A DNA stretch of 64,000 bases from Actinoplanes sp. SE50/110 (GCF_900119315.1 NZ_LT827010.1:6047001-6111000); one strand, 5' to 3'. Shown: positions 25,007 through 33,364, counted from the first letter of the stretch. Numbers and translations are program-made. Notes: a model not told the origin generated them from the sequence alone.

Positions 25007-26320
25007 TCAGCGCACGAACAGCAGGAACAGCCCCGCCCAGGTACACCCGATCATGAACAGCACCAGCGGGAACTCGTCCGCCAGCGTGCCCAGCGCCGCC
25101 CGCCCGGCCACGGCTCCGGCGGCAACCGGCCCACCGGAGACGACGGACCCGCCACCGGGGGCGCCGGCCGGAGCACCCGAGCCCACGGCGACCGGTGCCA
25201 CCGAGCCGGCGACCTGCGCCGCATCATGCGCCACGATCACGCCCAGAACGTGTCCGGCAAGGATCAACGCCACCTGTGCGCCGGCGATCACCCCCGGGAT
25301 CGGCGCCACGTTCCCGGCCGGCCCGCCGCCCATCCCCCACTGGTGGATCAACTGCAGGAACCCGCGCGGGCCCTCCACGATCAGCAGCGACAGGTAGTGC
25401 GCCAGCGTGTACCCCACCGCGATCGGGATCAGCGACGCCGTCACGTCCCACTTCCCGGCGATCCTGCGTACGGCGAGCAGCACCCCCGAGCACACCAGCA
25501 GCAACGCCCCGGTCGCCAGGACCGCGCCGTGCCCCGCCCGCTGCACGAATCCGGCCCAGACCGGTGACCCGGAGGCGCTGTCGAAGATCGTCGACCCCCA
25601 CCACACCGCCACGAAAGCCGCGAGCCCGCGCGTCACCGGCAGCGGGGCGGCCAGCCCGGTCAGCGGCCGCCGCCACCGCACCGGGCTGAGCCGCCCGGCG
25701 AGTTCGGAGTACACCTCGAAGCAGTCGCCGCGCCCGAACCACTCCTCGCCCCGCACCGCGGCCATCCCGAGCTGGACGATCCCGTAGCCGAGCAGGCACC
25801 CGCCGATCACCGCCGGCTCGGTCCGGTGCGGCGCGACCAGCTCGAACCACACGAACGCCAGCAGCCACCCGGCCGCCGGCCAGGCACCGGACGCTGGTCG
25901 CGGCCGGAGTCCCGCGCGCGGCAGCCGCAGCAGGCGGAAGAGGGTCCGCAGCGGGTTCACCGCCCGCCACACCGGCCCGAAGATCACGCTGACCGGGATG
26001 ATCCCGACCCACAGCCAGACGAACAGGGCGCGGGCCGCCGGGTTCTCGTCCTCGCCCGGCCCGGCCAACGCGTCGCCGACCAGGTAGACCGCGAGCAGGA
26101 GCACGACCAGGCGCAGCACCGGCAGCCAGCCCGCCGTCCGGACGGCGCGCACCGTGCCGCCGCCGAGCCGGGGCCGGGTCCAGAGCACCGCCGCGATCAG
26201 GAAGGACAGCACCACGGTCGCCGCCCCGGCCTGCAGCACCAGGTCCAGCGGCAGCGGCAGGTCGGACGAGCTGCCCACCCCGTGGGCGAGCGGGGCCGGG
26301 CCGGAAGCGGGTGGGTTCAC
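25007..26320 (-). CDS. Polytopic membrane protein, last gene of a cupredoxin-linked operon
   Basis: A 437-residue membrane protein with about ten helices. Recognisable conserved pieces are IFGPVWRAVNPLRTLFRLL, EEWFGRGDCFEVYSELAGR, GYTLAHYLSLLIVEG and LAGHVLGVIVAHD, with histidines inside or next to helices. From memory, relatives are annotated as hypothetical or, by transfer, as 'fenitrothion hydrolase' subunits; I do not adopt that function. The GTG at 26320 overlaps the stop of the cupredoxin-like gene (GTGA), so this is the distal gene of a coupled four-gene unit running from 28987. Metal transport or membrane redox chemistry are possible roles. Confidence 0.8.
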   Translation of the reverse strand: MNPPASGPAPLAHGVGSSSDLPLPLDLVLQAGAATVVLSFLIAAVLWTRPRLGGGTVRAVRTAGWLPVLRLVVLLLAVYLVGDALAGPGEDENPAARALFVWLWVGIIPVSVIFGPVWRAVNPLRTLFRLLRLPRAGLRPRPASGAWPAAGWLLAFVWFELVAPHRTEPAVIGGCLLGYGIVQLGMAAVRGEEWFGRGDCFEVYSELAGRLSPVRWRRPLTGLAAPLPVTRGLAAFVAVWWGSTIFDSASGSPVWAGFVQRAGHGAVLATGALLLVCSGVLLAVRRIAGKWDVTASLIPIAVGYTLAHYLSLLIVEGPRGFLQLIHQWGMGGGPAGNVAPIPGVIAGAQVALILAGHVLGVIVAHDAAQVAGSVAPVAVGSGAPAGAPGGGSVVSGGPVAAGAVAGRAALGTLADEFPLVLFMIGCTWAGLFLLFVR

Positions 26321-27048
26321 TGCACTTCGAGCTGGAGCAGCAGCGTGTCCGGGTGGGCCTCGACGTCGAAGAGCCCGGCCTGCGAGGCCACGAACACGAT
26401 GCACGTCGGCTGGCCGGGCTGCACCTGGTACTCCAGGTTGTATCCGTGGACATGGATCTGCGCGGCGGTGTCGACGGTGACGCCGAGCCGCACCCGGCTG
26501 CCGAGCGCCACACTCACCCGGTGCGGCGCGGGCTGCGCCGTGCCGTCGCGGAGGGCGGCGTCGGCCTGCACCTCGCCCGGCGTGGTCGGCCCGCAGGCGG
26601 CGGGCGCGGCGGCCGGCGCGGCCGGCGCGGCGGTGCACCCGGGCAGCAGGGTGAGCGCGGCCAGCAGGAAGGGCATGACCCGCACCGCCCGCCACCCGGC
26701 CCACCGCGGCCGCGTCTCGAGCACCGGCGACGACGAGCCGGCGTCGGCGGGCGCCGAAGCGACCGACCGCGGAGCGACGGACGCCGAAGCGATGGGCGGC
26801 GATCCGACGGCCGGCGCCCCACCGACCGGACCCGCCGGCGACCCGGCCACCGGCCGGGTCAGCGCGAGCAGCGCGAGCTGCACGAACAGCGCGATCGATC
26901 CGGAGGCCACCACCAGCACGAACGCCGCCGACAGCGCGCCCACCGAGACCAGGCTGCCGGCCGAGGCCAGCACCTGCATCGCCAGCATCGCCGGCACGGT
27001 CAGGAGCGCCGCCGCCACCAGCAGCAGACCCGCGGTCACCACTCTCAT
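26317..27048 (-). CDS. Membrane-anchored cupredoxin-like protein
   Basis: A 243-residue protein. Two helices at residues 5-30 and 36-60 are followed by a low-complexity Ala/Pro/Ser linker, then a hydrophobic segment ending in a lipobox-like LLPGC near residue 130, and a C-terminal beta domain of about 95 residues. That domain carries IHVHGYNLEY and an AGLFDVEAH ending, the pattern of cupredoxin-fold proteins with His ligands. The internal lipobox suggests that a shorter lipoprotein could also start at the ATG about 12 residues before it. The ATG at 27048 overlaps the upstream stop (ATGA), supporting the long form. Copper binding is inferred, not shown. Confidence 0.7.
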   Translation of the reverse strand: MRVVTAGLLLVAAALLTVPAMLAMQVLASAGSLVSVGALSAAFVLVVASGSIALFVQLALLALTRPVAGSPAGPVGGAPAVGSPPIASASVAPRSVASAPADAGSSSPVLETRPRWAGWRAVRVMPFLLAALTLLPGCTAAPAAPAAAPAACGPTTPGEVQADAALRDGTAQPAPHRVSVALGSRVRLGVTVDTAAQIHVHGYNLEYQVQPGQPTCIVFVASQAGLFDVEAHPDTLLLQLEVQ

Positions 27049-27917
27049 GCCACCGCCTCCGCCCGCTGCGCCAACGTTCTCAGCACCGACGCTCCGGCCA
27101 CCGCGACGCCCGCGCCCAGTCCCAGCGCGAGCACGACCAGGGCCCGCTCCGCCACCGCCGGCCCGGCGAACGGCAGCACTGCCCGGTGGAACGCGGTCAC
27201 GTCGGGGAAGACGAAGACCGCGGTCAGCGCCGCGCCCGCGCAGACCGCGAGCAGCCCGGCCGGCCGGCCGCGCAGTGTGGTCACCGCCCCGCCGAGGATG
27301 AGCGGCCAGGCCAGCAGGTTGATCCCGGCGGCGCTGAGAAAGGTGCCCAGCGGCGGCGCCGACTCGACCGCCAGGGTGGACCCGGCGACGTGCCCGATCG
27401 ACGCGGCCATCGCCACCGTGCCGGCCGCGCAGAGCAGCAGGTCGCCCCGGTGGAGGCGACGTGCGATCACGGGGATGGCCACGGCCGCCACGATAGCGAG
27501 CGCCCACCAGGGCCACGGGTCCGGCGGGCGTTCGCCGATCAGGATGCCGCTGACCGTCACGGCGGTGCCGCCGGCGTCCAGGGTCAGCGTCCAATCCTGC
27601 GTACGGCCGGAAGCGATCTTTTTGCCCTCCGGGGTGAAGCTCGGGTCTGCCCAGGTGAGAGTGTCGCCGGGGGCGACGACCCCGGGGCGGCCGGTGACCG
27701 TGACCGGCCCGGGTGTCCGATTTGTCAGGCGCAGTCTGGCGCCGTCCTCGATGGCGGTCACGGTGAGTCCCGGGACCGCCGGTGTGACGGTCACCACCCG
27801 GCTGCGGGCGTCGGTGGCGACCAGCCCGCCGGCGTGCGCCGCGGCGGGGCCGGCCGTGGTGAGCAGGACCGCCGTGGCGGCCGTCAGCACCACGGTCAGC
27901 CACCGGAGCGGGCGCAT
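27045..27917 (-). CDS. Secreted-domain membrane protein of the cupredoxin operon
   Basis: A 290-residue protein with a signal peptide (residues 1-27, ending PAAAHAGG), an extracytoplasmic beta-rich domain to about residue 150, and five or six helices from 155 to 285. Cleavage after the Ala run would leave a histidine at or near the mature N-terminus, a feature shared with copper proteins such as CopC. I see no other CopC ligand. It starts five bases after the upstream gene and overlaps the next one by four, so its synthesis is coupled to both neighbours. Confidence 0.72.
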   Translation of the reverse strand: MRPLRWLTVVLTAATAVLLTTAGPAAAHAGGLVATDARSRVVTVTPAVPGLTVTAIEDGARLRLTNRTPGPVTVTGRPGVVAPGDTLTWADPSFTPEGKKIASGRTQDWTLTLDAGGTAVTVSGILIGERPPDPWPWWALAIVAAVAIPVIARRLHRGDLLLCAAGTVAMAASIGHVAGSTLAVESAPPLGTFLSAAGINLLAWPLILGGAVTTLRGRPAGLLAVCAGAALTAVFVFPDVTAFHRAVLPFAGPAVAERALVVLALGLGAGVAVAGASVLRTLAQRAEAVA

Positions 27918-27922
27918 CGGGG

Positions 27923-28987
27923 TCACGAACGTTGCAGGAACTGGATGCTGCGGGTGACCAGCACGGTGCCGGCGCCGGTCAGCGCGACGAGGGTGAGCAG
28001 CCCGGTGACCATGTGCACGTTCCAGCCGACGGTACCGGTCTGGATCTTGCCGACCAGCAGCACGGCGCCCCAGACGGCGGGCGGCGCGATCAGCCCGAGG
28101 GCGACCCAGCGGCCGGTGACCGGCAGCGTCACCAGACGGTTCGCCACGCGCAGGGCGAGCTCGACGACCGGGGCGGCGATCGCCACGGTCAGCTGCGGCC
28201 ACCAGGGCGCCTCGGAGTCGAACATCAGGTGCATGAGCAGCGCCGGGATGGCGACGAGCGCGGCCGGCAGGCCGATCGGCAGCGGCCAGCGACGGCCGAT
28301 CATCAGGATCGGGACGAGCAGCAGGACCGTGCTGAACAGGTAGCCGTGCACGAGCTGGCCGTCGACCGAGAAGACGTTGGGCACCCGCACCCCGGTGCCG
28401 AGGTGGTGGAAACCGAGCGCGCTGGCGTGCAGCGAGTAGATGTGCAGGGGCAGCACCGCGAACAGCGCGGAGATCGCCACCAGGAACGCGCCGCCGGTGC
28501 CCAGCCGGCGACCCGGCTCGGTGGCGGTCATCAGCGCCGGGCCCATCGCGACCAGCACCATGCCCAGGATGATCAGCTCGTGGCTCGGGCTGACGAAGAT
28601 CTCCAGATTCTTCTCGATGCCGAAGATGTTGTGCCACAGCGTGTCGACGCCGCCGCCGACCAGCAGCGACGCCATGCCGGCCAGGGGCAGGCGCAGCGCG
28701 TTGGGCAGCGCCAGCAGGCTCTGGTAGGTCGGGATGCTGGGCAGCCGCGCCTTCATGATCCAGAGCAGGGTGAAGCCGGACGCCGCGATCCCGGAGTACA
28801 GCACGCCGTGCCACGGGGTCCAGAACGTCTCCAGCTGCGGTGTCGTGGCGTGCGCATATGCGTCGAGCTGCAGGCCGATCACCAGCCAGGCGCTCGCCAC
28901 CAGCAGCACCCACCGCTCCCGCGCGGTGAACGCCGAGCTCACCGGCGCGGCCTCGGCGGCGGCCGGCCGTTCCACGGACGTTGTCAC
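27923..28987 (-). CDS. His/Asp-rich polytopic membrane protein, first gene of the cupredoxin operon
   Basis: A 354-residue protein with about nine helices. Potential ligands cluster at helix edges: LQLDAYAH, TPWHGVLYSG, GGVDTLWHNIFG, SPSHELIILGM, LHIYSLHASALGFHH and ALLMHLMFD. The D-x3-H pairs in two places and a further His 17 residues after the second give a metal-site look. The GTG at 28987 has a strong GGAGGGGG upstream. A 6+6 dyad lies 22-45 bases before the start. I do not recognise a characterised family; a membrane metal or haem centre is an inference from residue placement and the cupredoxin-like neighbour. Confidence 0.75.
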   Translation of the reverse strand: MTTSVERPAAAEAAPVSSAFTARERWVLLVASAWLVIGLQLDAYAHATTPQLETFWTPWHGVLYSGIAASGFTLLWIMKARLPSIPTYQSLLALPNALRLPLAGMASLLVGGGVDTLWHNIFGIEKNLEIFVSPSHELIILGMVLVAMGPALMTATEPGRRLGTGGAFLVAISALFAVLPLHIYSLHASALGFHHLGTGVRVPNVFSVDGQLVHGYLFSTVLLLVPILMIGRRWPLPIGLPAALVAIPALLMHLMFDSEAPWWPQLTVAIAAPVVELALRVANRLVTLPVTGRWVALGLIAPPAVWGAVLLVGKIQTGTVGWNVHMVTGLLTLVALTGAGTVLVTRSIQFLQRS

Positions 28988-29008
28988 GTTTCCCCCTCCA
29001 GTCGAACC

Positions 29009-29032
29009 GGGCGAAGGTAACCTACATCGCCC
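29009..29032. promoter_or_regulatory. Inverted repeat upstream of the cupredoxin operon
   Basis: GGGCGA and TCGCCC are perfect inverted arms 12 bases apart, enclosing the near-palindrome AGGTAACCT. The element lies 22-45 bases upstream of the operon's GTG start and has the size of a dimeric repressor site. I cannot name the regulator. Confidence 0.4.
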
Positions 29033-29035
29033 TTG

Positions 29036-29446
29036 TTACATGGTTCGATCCGACGGCGACTCCGGTGGACCACCCCGCCACGCGGCCCGCAACAGGGCGT
29101 CCAGGATCGCCGGAGTGACCGGCGCCGGATTCGACGGTGGCACGACCGGCATGATCAGATCCACCGCTTCCGGAATGTCCGCTTCGCGCAGACCGATCCC
29201 GTTCAGCGAACGCGGTGCCCCGACCGCGGTCGCGAGACCGGCCAGCGCGGCGTTCGCGGTGCTCCCGGTCCGCGGCGCGCCCAGGGCCGCGGCGATCGCC
29301 GAGACCCGATCGCCGGCGTACGCCGTGTTCAACGCCAGCACGTGCGGCAGGAGCACCGCGTGGGTCTGCGCGTGCGGCAGCCCGAAGGTCCCGCCCAGCA
29401 CGTGGCAGATCTTGTGGTGCAGCCCCGACCCGGCCGACGCGAACGC
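29036..29446 (-). pseudogene. 3' fragment of a maleylacetate reductase / iron-type alcohol dehydrogenase gene
   Basis: The last 137 residues match the C-terminal helical domain of Fe-dependent alcohol dehydrogenases of the maleylacetate reductase group: AFASAGSGLHHKICHVLGG, then FGLPHAQTHAVLLPHVL with the metal-site histidines, and an ADIPEAVDLI ending. Immediately upstream the frame turns into unrelated Arg/Pro-rich sequence with no start, so the NAD-binding half (about 220 residues) is gone. A functional reductase is impossible. With the Mth938-like relic at 29585 it marks a zone of gene decay. Confidence 0.8.
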
Positions 29447-29584
29447 CCGCCATCCTGGCGCATCGTCACCGTCAGGAGGTGTGCCGCGGCGAACCCGCGC
29501 GCGACCCGGAATTCGACGACGCGCCGCCTGCTTCTCGACCACGGACCCGGACCGACCCGTGGTGCCGCCCACTGACCTGGCCGG

Positions 29585-29734
29585 TCAGCACGTGGAGTGG
29601 AACAGCCCACCGACGGCGACGCGGCCACCGCCCGGCTAGAGCTTGAAATCCTTGCCCTCAGCCAGCCCCTCGACCTCCATCCGCCCCCACGAGATCCCCA
29701 GCACTCTCGGCGATTCAGCCACGGTCTCCTCCAT
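29585..29734 (-). pseudogene. Mth938/AAMDC-like protein gene with internal deletion and stop
   Basis: From the ATG at 29734 the frame reads SPRVLGISWGRMEVEGLAEG then KDFKL, followed by an in-frame TAG at 29636-29638, then PGGGR directly joined to VAVGGLFHSTC and a TGA. Both ends are characteristic of the roughly 120-residue Mth938-domain family, where KDFKL is followed by W-PGGG and the protein ends GGLFHSTC. The Trp codon TGG has become TAG and about 75 codons between PGGGR and the tail are missing, without a frameshift. A GGGAAGGAT ribosome-binding site still precedes the ATG. Confidence 0.75.
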
Positions 29735-30034
29735 CCGGGAAATCCTTCCCCACCCTCGCCCGCACGGTCCACGGGGTCTTGTGGTCGTGCGGCGCCGCAG
29801 GTGGGATGGGCGGTGCCGGGTGACCTACGGAACAACCGGTGGTGGATGGCCTGTCCAGCCGGTGGGCGGCGATCCGCGCCGGGCGCCGCGCTCAGCCGGG
29901 CCTCAGCGTGGCGCGCTCACAGTGCTCAATGCGGGCCGAGGTGAGAAACCGCACGTGAAGTGGTCATCTTCACGGCATACGGGTATGCGGAAGTGCGCTG
30001 TACTAAGCGGACAGACTGGGAACAGGAGCGGGCT
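29735..30034. other. Intergenic region upstream of the NADH dehydrogenase gene
   Basis: These 300 bases carry no gene. The 5' two thirds is featureless GC-rich DNA. The last 80 bases hold two adjacent perfect inverted repeats (listed separately) and the AGGAG ribosome-binding site of the next gene at about 30024. Confidence 0.55.
29954..29988. promoter_or_regulatory. Two abutting perfect palindromes upstream of ndh
   Basis: CGTGAAG at 29954-29960 and CTTCACG at 29968-29974 flank seven bases; immediately after, GCATAC at 29975-29980 and GTATGC at 29983-29988 flank GG. Both are perfect. They lie 47-81 bases before the ndh start and probably overlap its promoter. The first has GTGAA/TTCAC arms like Rex sites, but the spacing is nine rather than four bases, so Rex is not supported. 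Confidence 0.45.
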
Positions 30035-31426
30035 ATGACTCAAGCAGGTCGCCGCCATCGTGTGGTCGTGGTGGGAGCCGGGTTCGGCGGGCTCTTCGCG
30101 ATCAAGGCGTTGCGCAGGGCTCCGGTGGACATCACCCTGATCAACGGTACGGCGTACCACCTCTTCCAGCCGCTGCTCTACCAGGTGGCGACCGGGATCC
30201 TGTCCGAGGGGGAGATCGCGCCGCCGATCCGGGAGGTGCTCAAGCGGCAGGACAACGTCGACGTGCGGCTCGGCTGGGTGACCGCCGTCGACACCGAGAA
30301 CAAGGTCGTCTCGGTGAACGGGCCGGGCGTCGACTACACGGTGGAGTACGACACGCTGATCGTGGCGGCCGGGGCGTCGCAGTCGTATTTCGGCAACGAC
30401 GAGTTCGCCGACCACGCGCCCGGCATGAAGAGCATCGACGACGCGCTGGAGCTGCGCGCCCGGATCTTCGGCGCGTTCGAGGTCGCCGACCTGCACACCG
30501 ACCCGGAGGAGATCCAGCGCTGGCTGACCTTCGTGGTGGTGGGCGCCGGGCCGACCGGGACCGAGCTGGCCGGGCAGATCGCCGAGCTCGCCCACCGGAC
30601 GCTGCCCGGGCAGTACAAGCACATCGACCCGCGGCAGGCCCGGATCATCCTGGTCGACGCGATCGGGGCGGTGCTGAACACGTTCGGTGACCACCTGTCG
30701 GCCGGGGCGCAGCGCCAGCTGGCCAAGCTCGGGGTCGAGGTGAAGCTGAACACCAAGGTCGTCGGCGTCGACTCGACCGGCATCGACGTGGAGGACCCGC
30801 AGGGCCGGCACCGCATCCCGTCGATCACCAAGGTGTGGGCGGCCGGGGTGGCCGCGCCGCCGCTGGCCCGCCAGCTGGCCGAGTCGACCGGGGCGAAGAC
30901 CGACCGGGCCGGGCGGATGTTCGTGGCGCCGGACACCTCGGTGCCGGGACATCCGGAGATCTTCGTGCTCGGCGACATGATGAACCTGGCCGGCGCGGAC
31001 GGCAAGCCGCTGCCCGGGGTGGCCCAGGTGGCCATCCAGAGCGGCCGGCACGCCGCCGACCAGATCAAGCGGCGGCTCGCCGGGAAGGAGACCGGACAGC
31101 CGTTCAAGTACTTCGACAAGGGCAGCCTGGCGACGATCTCCCGGTTCTCGGCGGTGGCCAGCATCGGCAAGGTGCGGCTGTCGGGCTTCCCGGCCTGGGT
31201 GGTCTGGGTCGCGGTGCACCTGTTCTACCTGGTCGGTTTCAAGAACCGGGTGACCGCGGTGCTGCACTGGGCGGTCAGCTTCATCGGGCGCGGCCGCTCG
31301 GAGCGGGTGGCCACGCAGCAGCAGGCGTTCGCCCGCCGGGCCATCCGGGCGTACGGCGATCCGTTCGAGCGGGAGCGCGCCGAGACCGTCACCGCGCACA
31401 AGAAGAGCCTGACGGCCGACCGGTAG
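30035..31426 (+). CDS. ndh: Type II NADH:quinone oxidoreductase
   Basis: A 463-residue flavoprotein that passes electrons from NADH to menaquinone without pumping protons. The FAD site is VVVGAGFGGLFA at residues 10-21, the NADH site VVVGAGPTGTELAGQ near 165, and the second FAD motif EIFVLGDMMNL near 310. FQPLLYQVATG is the typical NDH-2 block near the flavin. The C-terminus has the amphipathic/hydrophobic membrane anchor (AWVVWVAVHLFYLVGF). The ATG at 30035 is preceded by AGGAG and chosen over an earlier frame opening at 29960. The two palindromes upstream suggest regulated expression. Confidence 0.92.
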   Translation: MTQAGRRHRVVVVGAGFGGLFAIKALRRAPVDITLINGTAYHLFQPLLYQVATGILSEGEIAPPIREVLKRQDNVDVRLGWVTAVDTENKVVSVNGPGVDYTVEYDTLIVAAGASQSYFGNDEFADHAPGMKSIDDALELRARIFGAFEVADLHTDPEEIQRWLTFVVVGAGPTGTELAGQIAELAHRTLPGQYKHIDPRQARIILVDAIGAVLNTFGDHLSAGAQRQLAKLGVEVKLNTKVVGVDSTGIDVEDPQGRHRIPSITKVWAAGVAAPPLARQLAESTGAKTDRAGRMFVAPDTSVPGHPEIFVLGDMMNLAGADGKPLPGVAQVAIQSGRHAADQIKRRLAGKETGQPFKYFDKGSLATISRFSAVASIGKVRLSGFPAWVVWVAVHLFYLVGFKNRVTAVLHWAVSFIGRGRSERVATQQQAFARRAIRAYGDPFERERAETVTAHKKSLTADR

Positions 31427-31571
31427 TCCGGATCGACGGGGCCGTGGTCGCCTGATCGGCGGACGCGGCCCCGTCGACCGGCGGTAACCGGATGTTCGTT
31501 CACCAGGTAGCGTGTACCGGCCGCGCCCCGAACGGGTGGGGTGGACGACGACAGGAAGAGGCCCCGATTTG

Positions 31572-32225
31572 ATGCCGGTCACCGCGGCGACCGTTCTCGC
31601 CACCCGGCAGCCGGCGCTGGCCCCGGTCTTCGGCACCCTCACCCTGTTCACCGGCCGGATGGGCTCCGGCAAGAGCACCCTGGCTCTGCAGAACGCGTTC
31701 AACCGTCGCCAGGCCGGGCGTCCCGGGGTGCTGCTGACCAGCCAGGACCGGGCGGGCGAGGGGATAATGTCGTCGCGGCTCGGGGTGACCGCGGACGCGG
31801 TCGAGGTGCATCCGGGAATGGATCTGACCGCGCTGGTCGCCGAGCAGGTGCCGTCCGGCGGGTTCGTGATCGCCGACGAGGCCCAGTTCCTCAGCCCGGA
31901 GCAGGTGGAGCAGCTCGCCTGGGCGGCGGACGAGATGGGCGTCGACATCGACTGCTACGCGATCATCACGGATTTCCTGTCCCGGCTGTTCCCGGGCGCG
32001 CAGCGGCTGGTCGAGCTGGCCGACGTGATCGTCCCGCTGCAGGTCGAGGTGACCTGCTGGTGCGGCCGCCCGGGCCGGCAGAACGCGCGGCTCGTCGACG
32101 GCCAGGTGGCCCGGGCCGGCGAGCAGGTCGCGGTCGGTGACACCTCGGAGACGTCGGCGGTCTCCTACCGGGTGCTGTGCCGCCGTCACTGGCGCAACGG
32201 CGAGCCCGGCCCGGCGTCGCTGTAG
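31572..32225 (+). CDS. tdk: Thymidine kinase
   Basis: A 217-residue type II thymidine kinase, phosphorylating thymidine to dTMP in nucleotide salvage. Residues about 22-32 hold the P-loop GRMGSGKSTLA, followed by the DEAQFLSPEQVEQL Walker B/lid region and the DCYAIITDF segment. The C-terminal zinc-ribbon cysteines appear as CWCGRPG and CRRHW, and the substrate tyrosine is in SYRVLC. The ATG at 31572 is preceded by GGAAGAGG. Its 3' end overlaps the convergent nuclease gene by 40 bases. Confidence 0.93.
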   Translation: MPVTAATVLATRQPALAPVFGTLTLFTGRMGSGKSTLALQNAFNRRQAGRPGVLLTSQDRAGEGIMSSRLGVTADAVEVHPGMDLTALVAEQVPSGGFVIADEAQFLSPEQVEQLAWAADEMGVDIDCYAIITDFLSRLFPGAQRLVELADVIVPLQVEVTCWCGRPGRQNARLVDGQVARAGEQVAVGDTSETSAVSYRVLCRRHWRNGEPGPASL

Positions 32226-33364
32226 GAGGCGACGGTCCACATGTCGGCGGTCTGCAACCGCATCGTGGGCCGCCGGGCGAAGGACAGCGCCTCCCCCGGC
32301 TGCAGCAGCGTCTTCTCGTCGAACCGGTGCTGCCACCGCTCGGCCACCAGCATGTGGCCCTGCAGGTTCACCGCGGCGGAGCCGGTGTTCACCAGCGCGA
32401 TCGCGCCGTTCTCCGGGCGGAGGGTGACCTTGCCGGTCAACGGGCTCGCGCATCGCAACGGGCACGGGTAGAGGAACGATTCGCGCAGGTCACCCTGCGG
32501 ATCGAAGAGGTAGGCCCCGTCGCCCAGGGCGTGTCGCGCCGGGTCGGGGTTGGTGAAGATCTGGCCGTTGAGCCCCCAGTACCTGTCGGTGACGGTGTCC
32601 CGGCCCTTGCCCACGTGCACGTACACGTGCCCACCGGCGGGCACCACGGTTCCCCGCCGGAACGTGTACCGCCGCAGCCCCGAGTCGCGCACCCACCACC
32701 CGGTCAGGTCCACCGCGCGGCGGCCGGTGTTCCCGATCCGGACGAACTCGCCTTCGTGACCCTGGGTGTTCGCCCACACGGTCATCGAGGCCGCCGGCCC
32801 CGTCCCGCAGTAGTGGTCGTTCCACATCCCGGTCGAACGGGTGGACGCGGTCGCCTGGGCGCGGGCGTACGCCGCGTCCCACGCCCACTCGCCGGCGAAC
32901 GGCAGCCACAACGCGTACCCCCGCTTGATCAGGTCCTGTCCGATGTCGACCCAGCGACCGTTGATCCGCACGGCGATGGACCGCAGCGGCCGGCCGCGGC
33001 TGGTGCTCCGCGCGTCCTGCGCGGTCAGCCGCACGACACCGCCACCGGCCCGCACCAGGTGCTCGACCCGGGCTGTCGCTTCGAGGGCGTGGCATTCGCC
33101 GGTCCGGTTCGCCGGCCGTGGCGAGTACGTGTGCTGCTCCATGGCCTGCACCCCGATCAGCCGGATGGACCGGGCCGTCTTCGTCCCGTTCACCGTGACG
33201 ATCAGCGTGTCGCCGTCCGGCACCCAGGCCACCCGGCCCATCCACACCGTGCAGCGCGGGCTGTCCGCCGCCGGCCCGCAGGCGACGGTCGCCGCCCGGG
33301 CGGGGACGGGCAGGCCGAGCCCCAGAAGGACACCGGCGGCGAGGGTGGCGAGGCGGCGCAGCAT
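32186..33364 (-). CDS. Secreted nuclease-like protein: SNase domain plus lamin-tail domain
   Basis: A 392-residue exported protein with a signal peptide (residues 1-24, ending PARA). Residues 38-190 resemble staphylococcal nuclease: VPDGDTLIV, SIRLIGVQAMEQ (the RxxxxxxxE active-site pair), GECHALEATARVEHLV and GRPLRSIAV with the second arginine. Residues 205-300 form a lamin-tail (LTD) immunoglobulin-like domain with FVRIGNTGRRAVDLTGWWVRD. A C-terminal beta-rich region follows. Such proteins are common in actinomycetes and may degrade extracellular DNA. The ATG at 33364 has no strong ribosome-binding site but begins the signal peptide. Confidence 0.85.
   Translation of the reverse strand: MLRRLATLAAGVLLGLGLPVPARAATVACGPAADSPRCTVWMGRVAWVPDGDTLIVTVNGTKTARSIRLIGVQAMEQHTYSPRPANRTGECHALEATARVEHLVRAGGGVVRLTAQDARSTSRGRPLRSIAVRINGRWVDIGQDLIKRGYALWLPFAGEWAWDAAYARAQATASTRSTGMWNDHYCGTGPAASMTVWANTQGHEGEFVRIGNTGRRAVDLTGWWVRDSGLRRYTFRRGTVVPAGGHVYVHVGKGRDTVTDRYWGLNGQIFTNPDPARHALGDGAYLFDPQGDLRESFLYPCPLRCASPLTGKVTLRPENGAIALVNTGSAAVNLQGHMLVAERWQHRFDEKTLLQPGEALSFARRPTMRLQTADMWTVASYSDAGPGSPLRQ

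Noticed and set aside
25007..26320. Fenitrothion hydrolase subunit
   Set aside because: Some relatives carry this label by automatic transfer; nothing in the sequence shows an organophosphate hydrolase site and the operon context points elsewhere.
28500..28640. PmoC/AmoC-like copper site in the His/Asp-rich membrane protein
   Set aside because: The D-x3-H pair is there but the next His follows at a different spacing and no PmoA or PmoB partner exists; the similarity is not specific enough to claim a monooxygenase.
29954..29974. Rex operator upstream of ndh
   Set aside because: The arms GTGAA/TTCAC are present but nine bases apart instead of four, so the site does not fit the Rex consensus.
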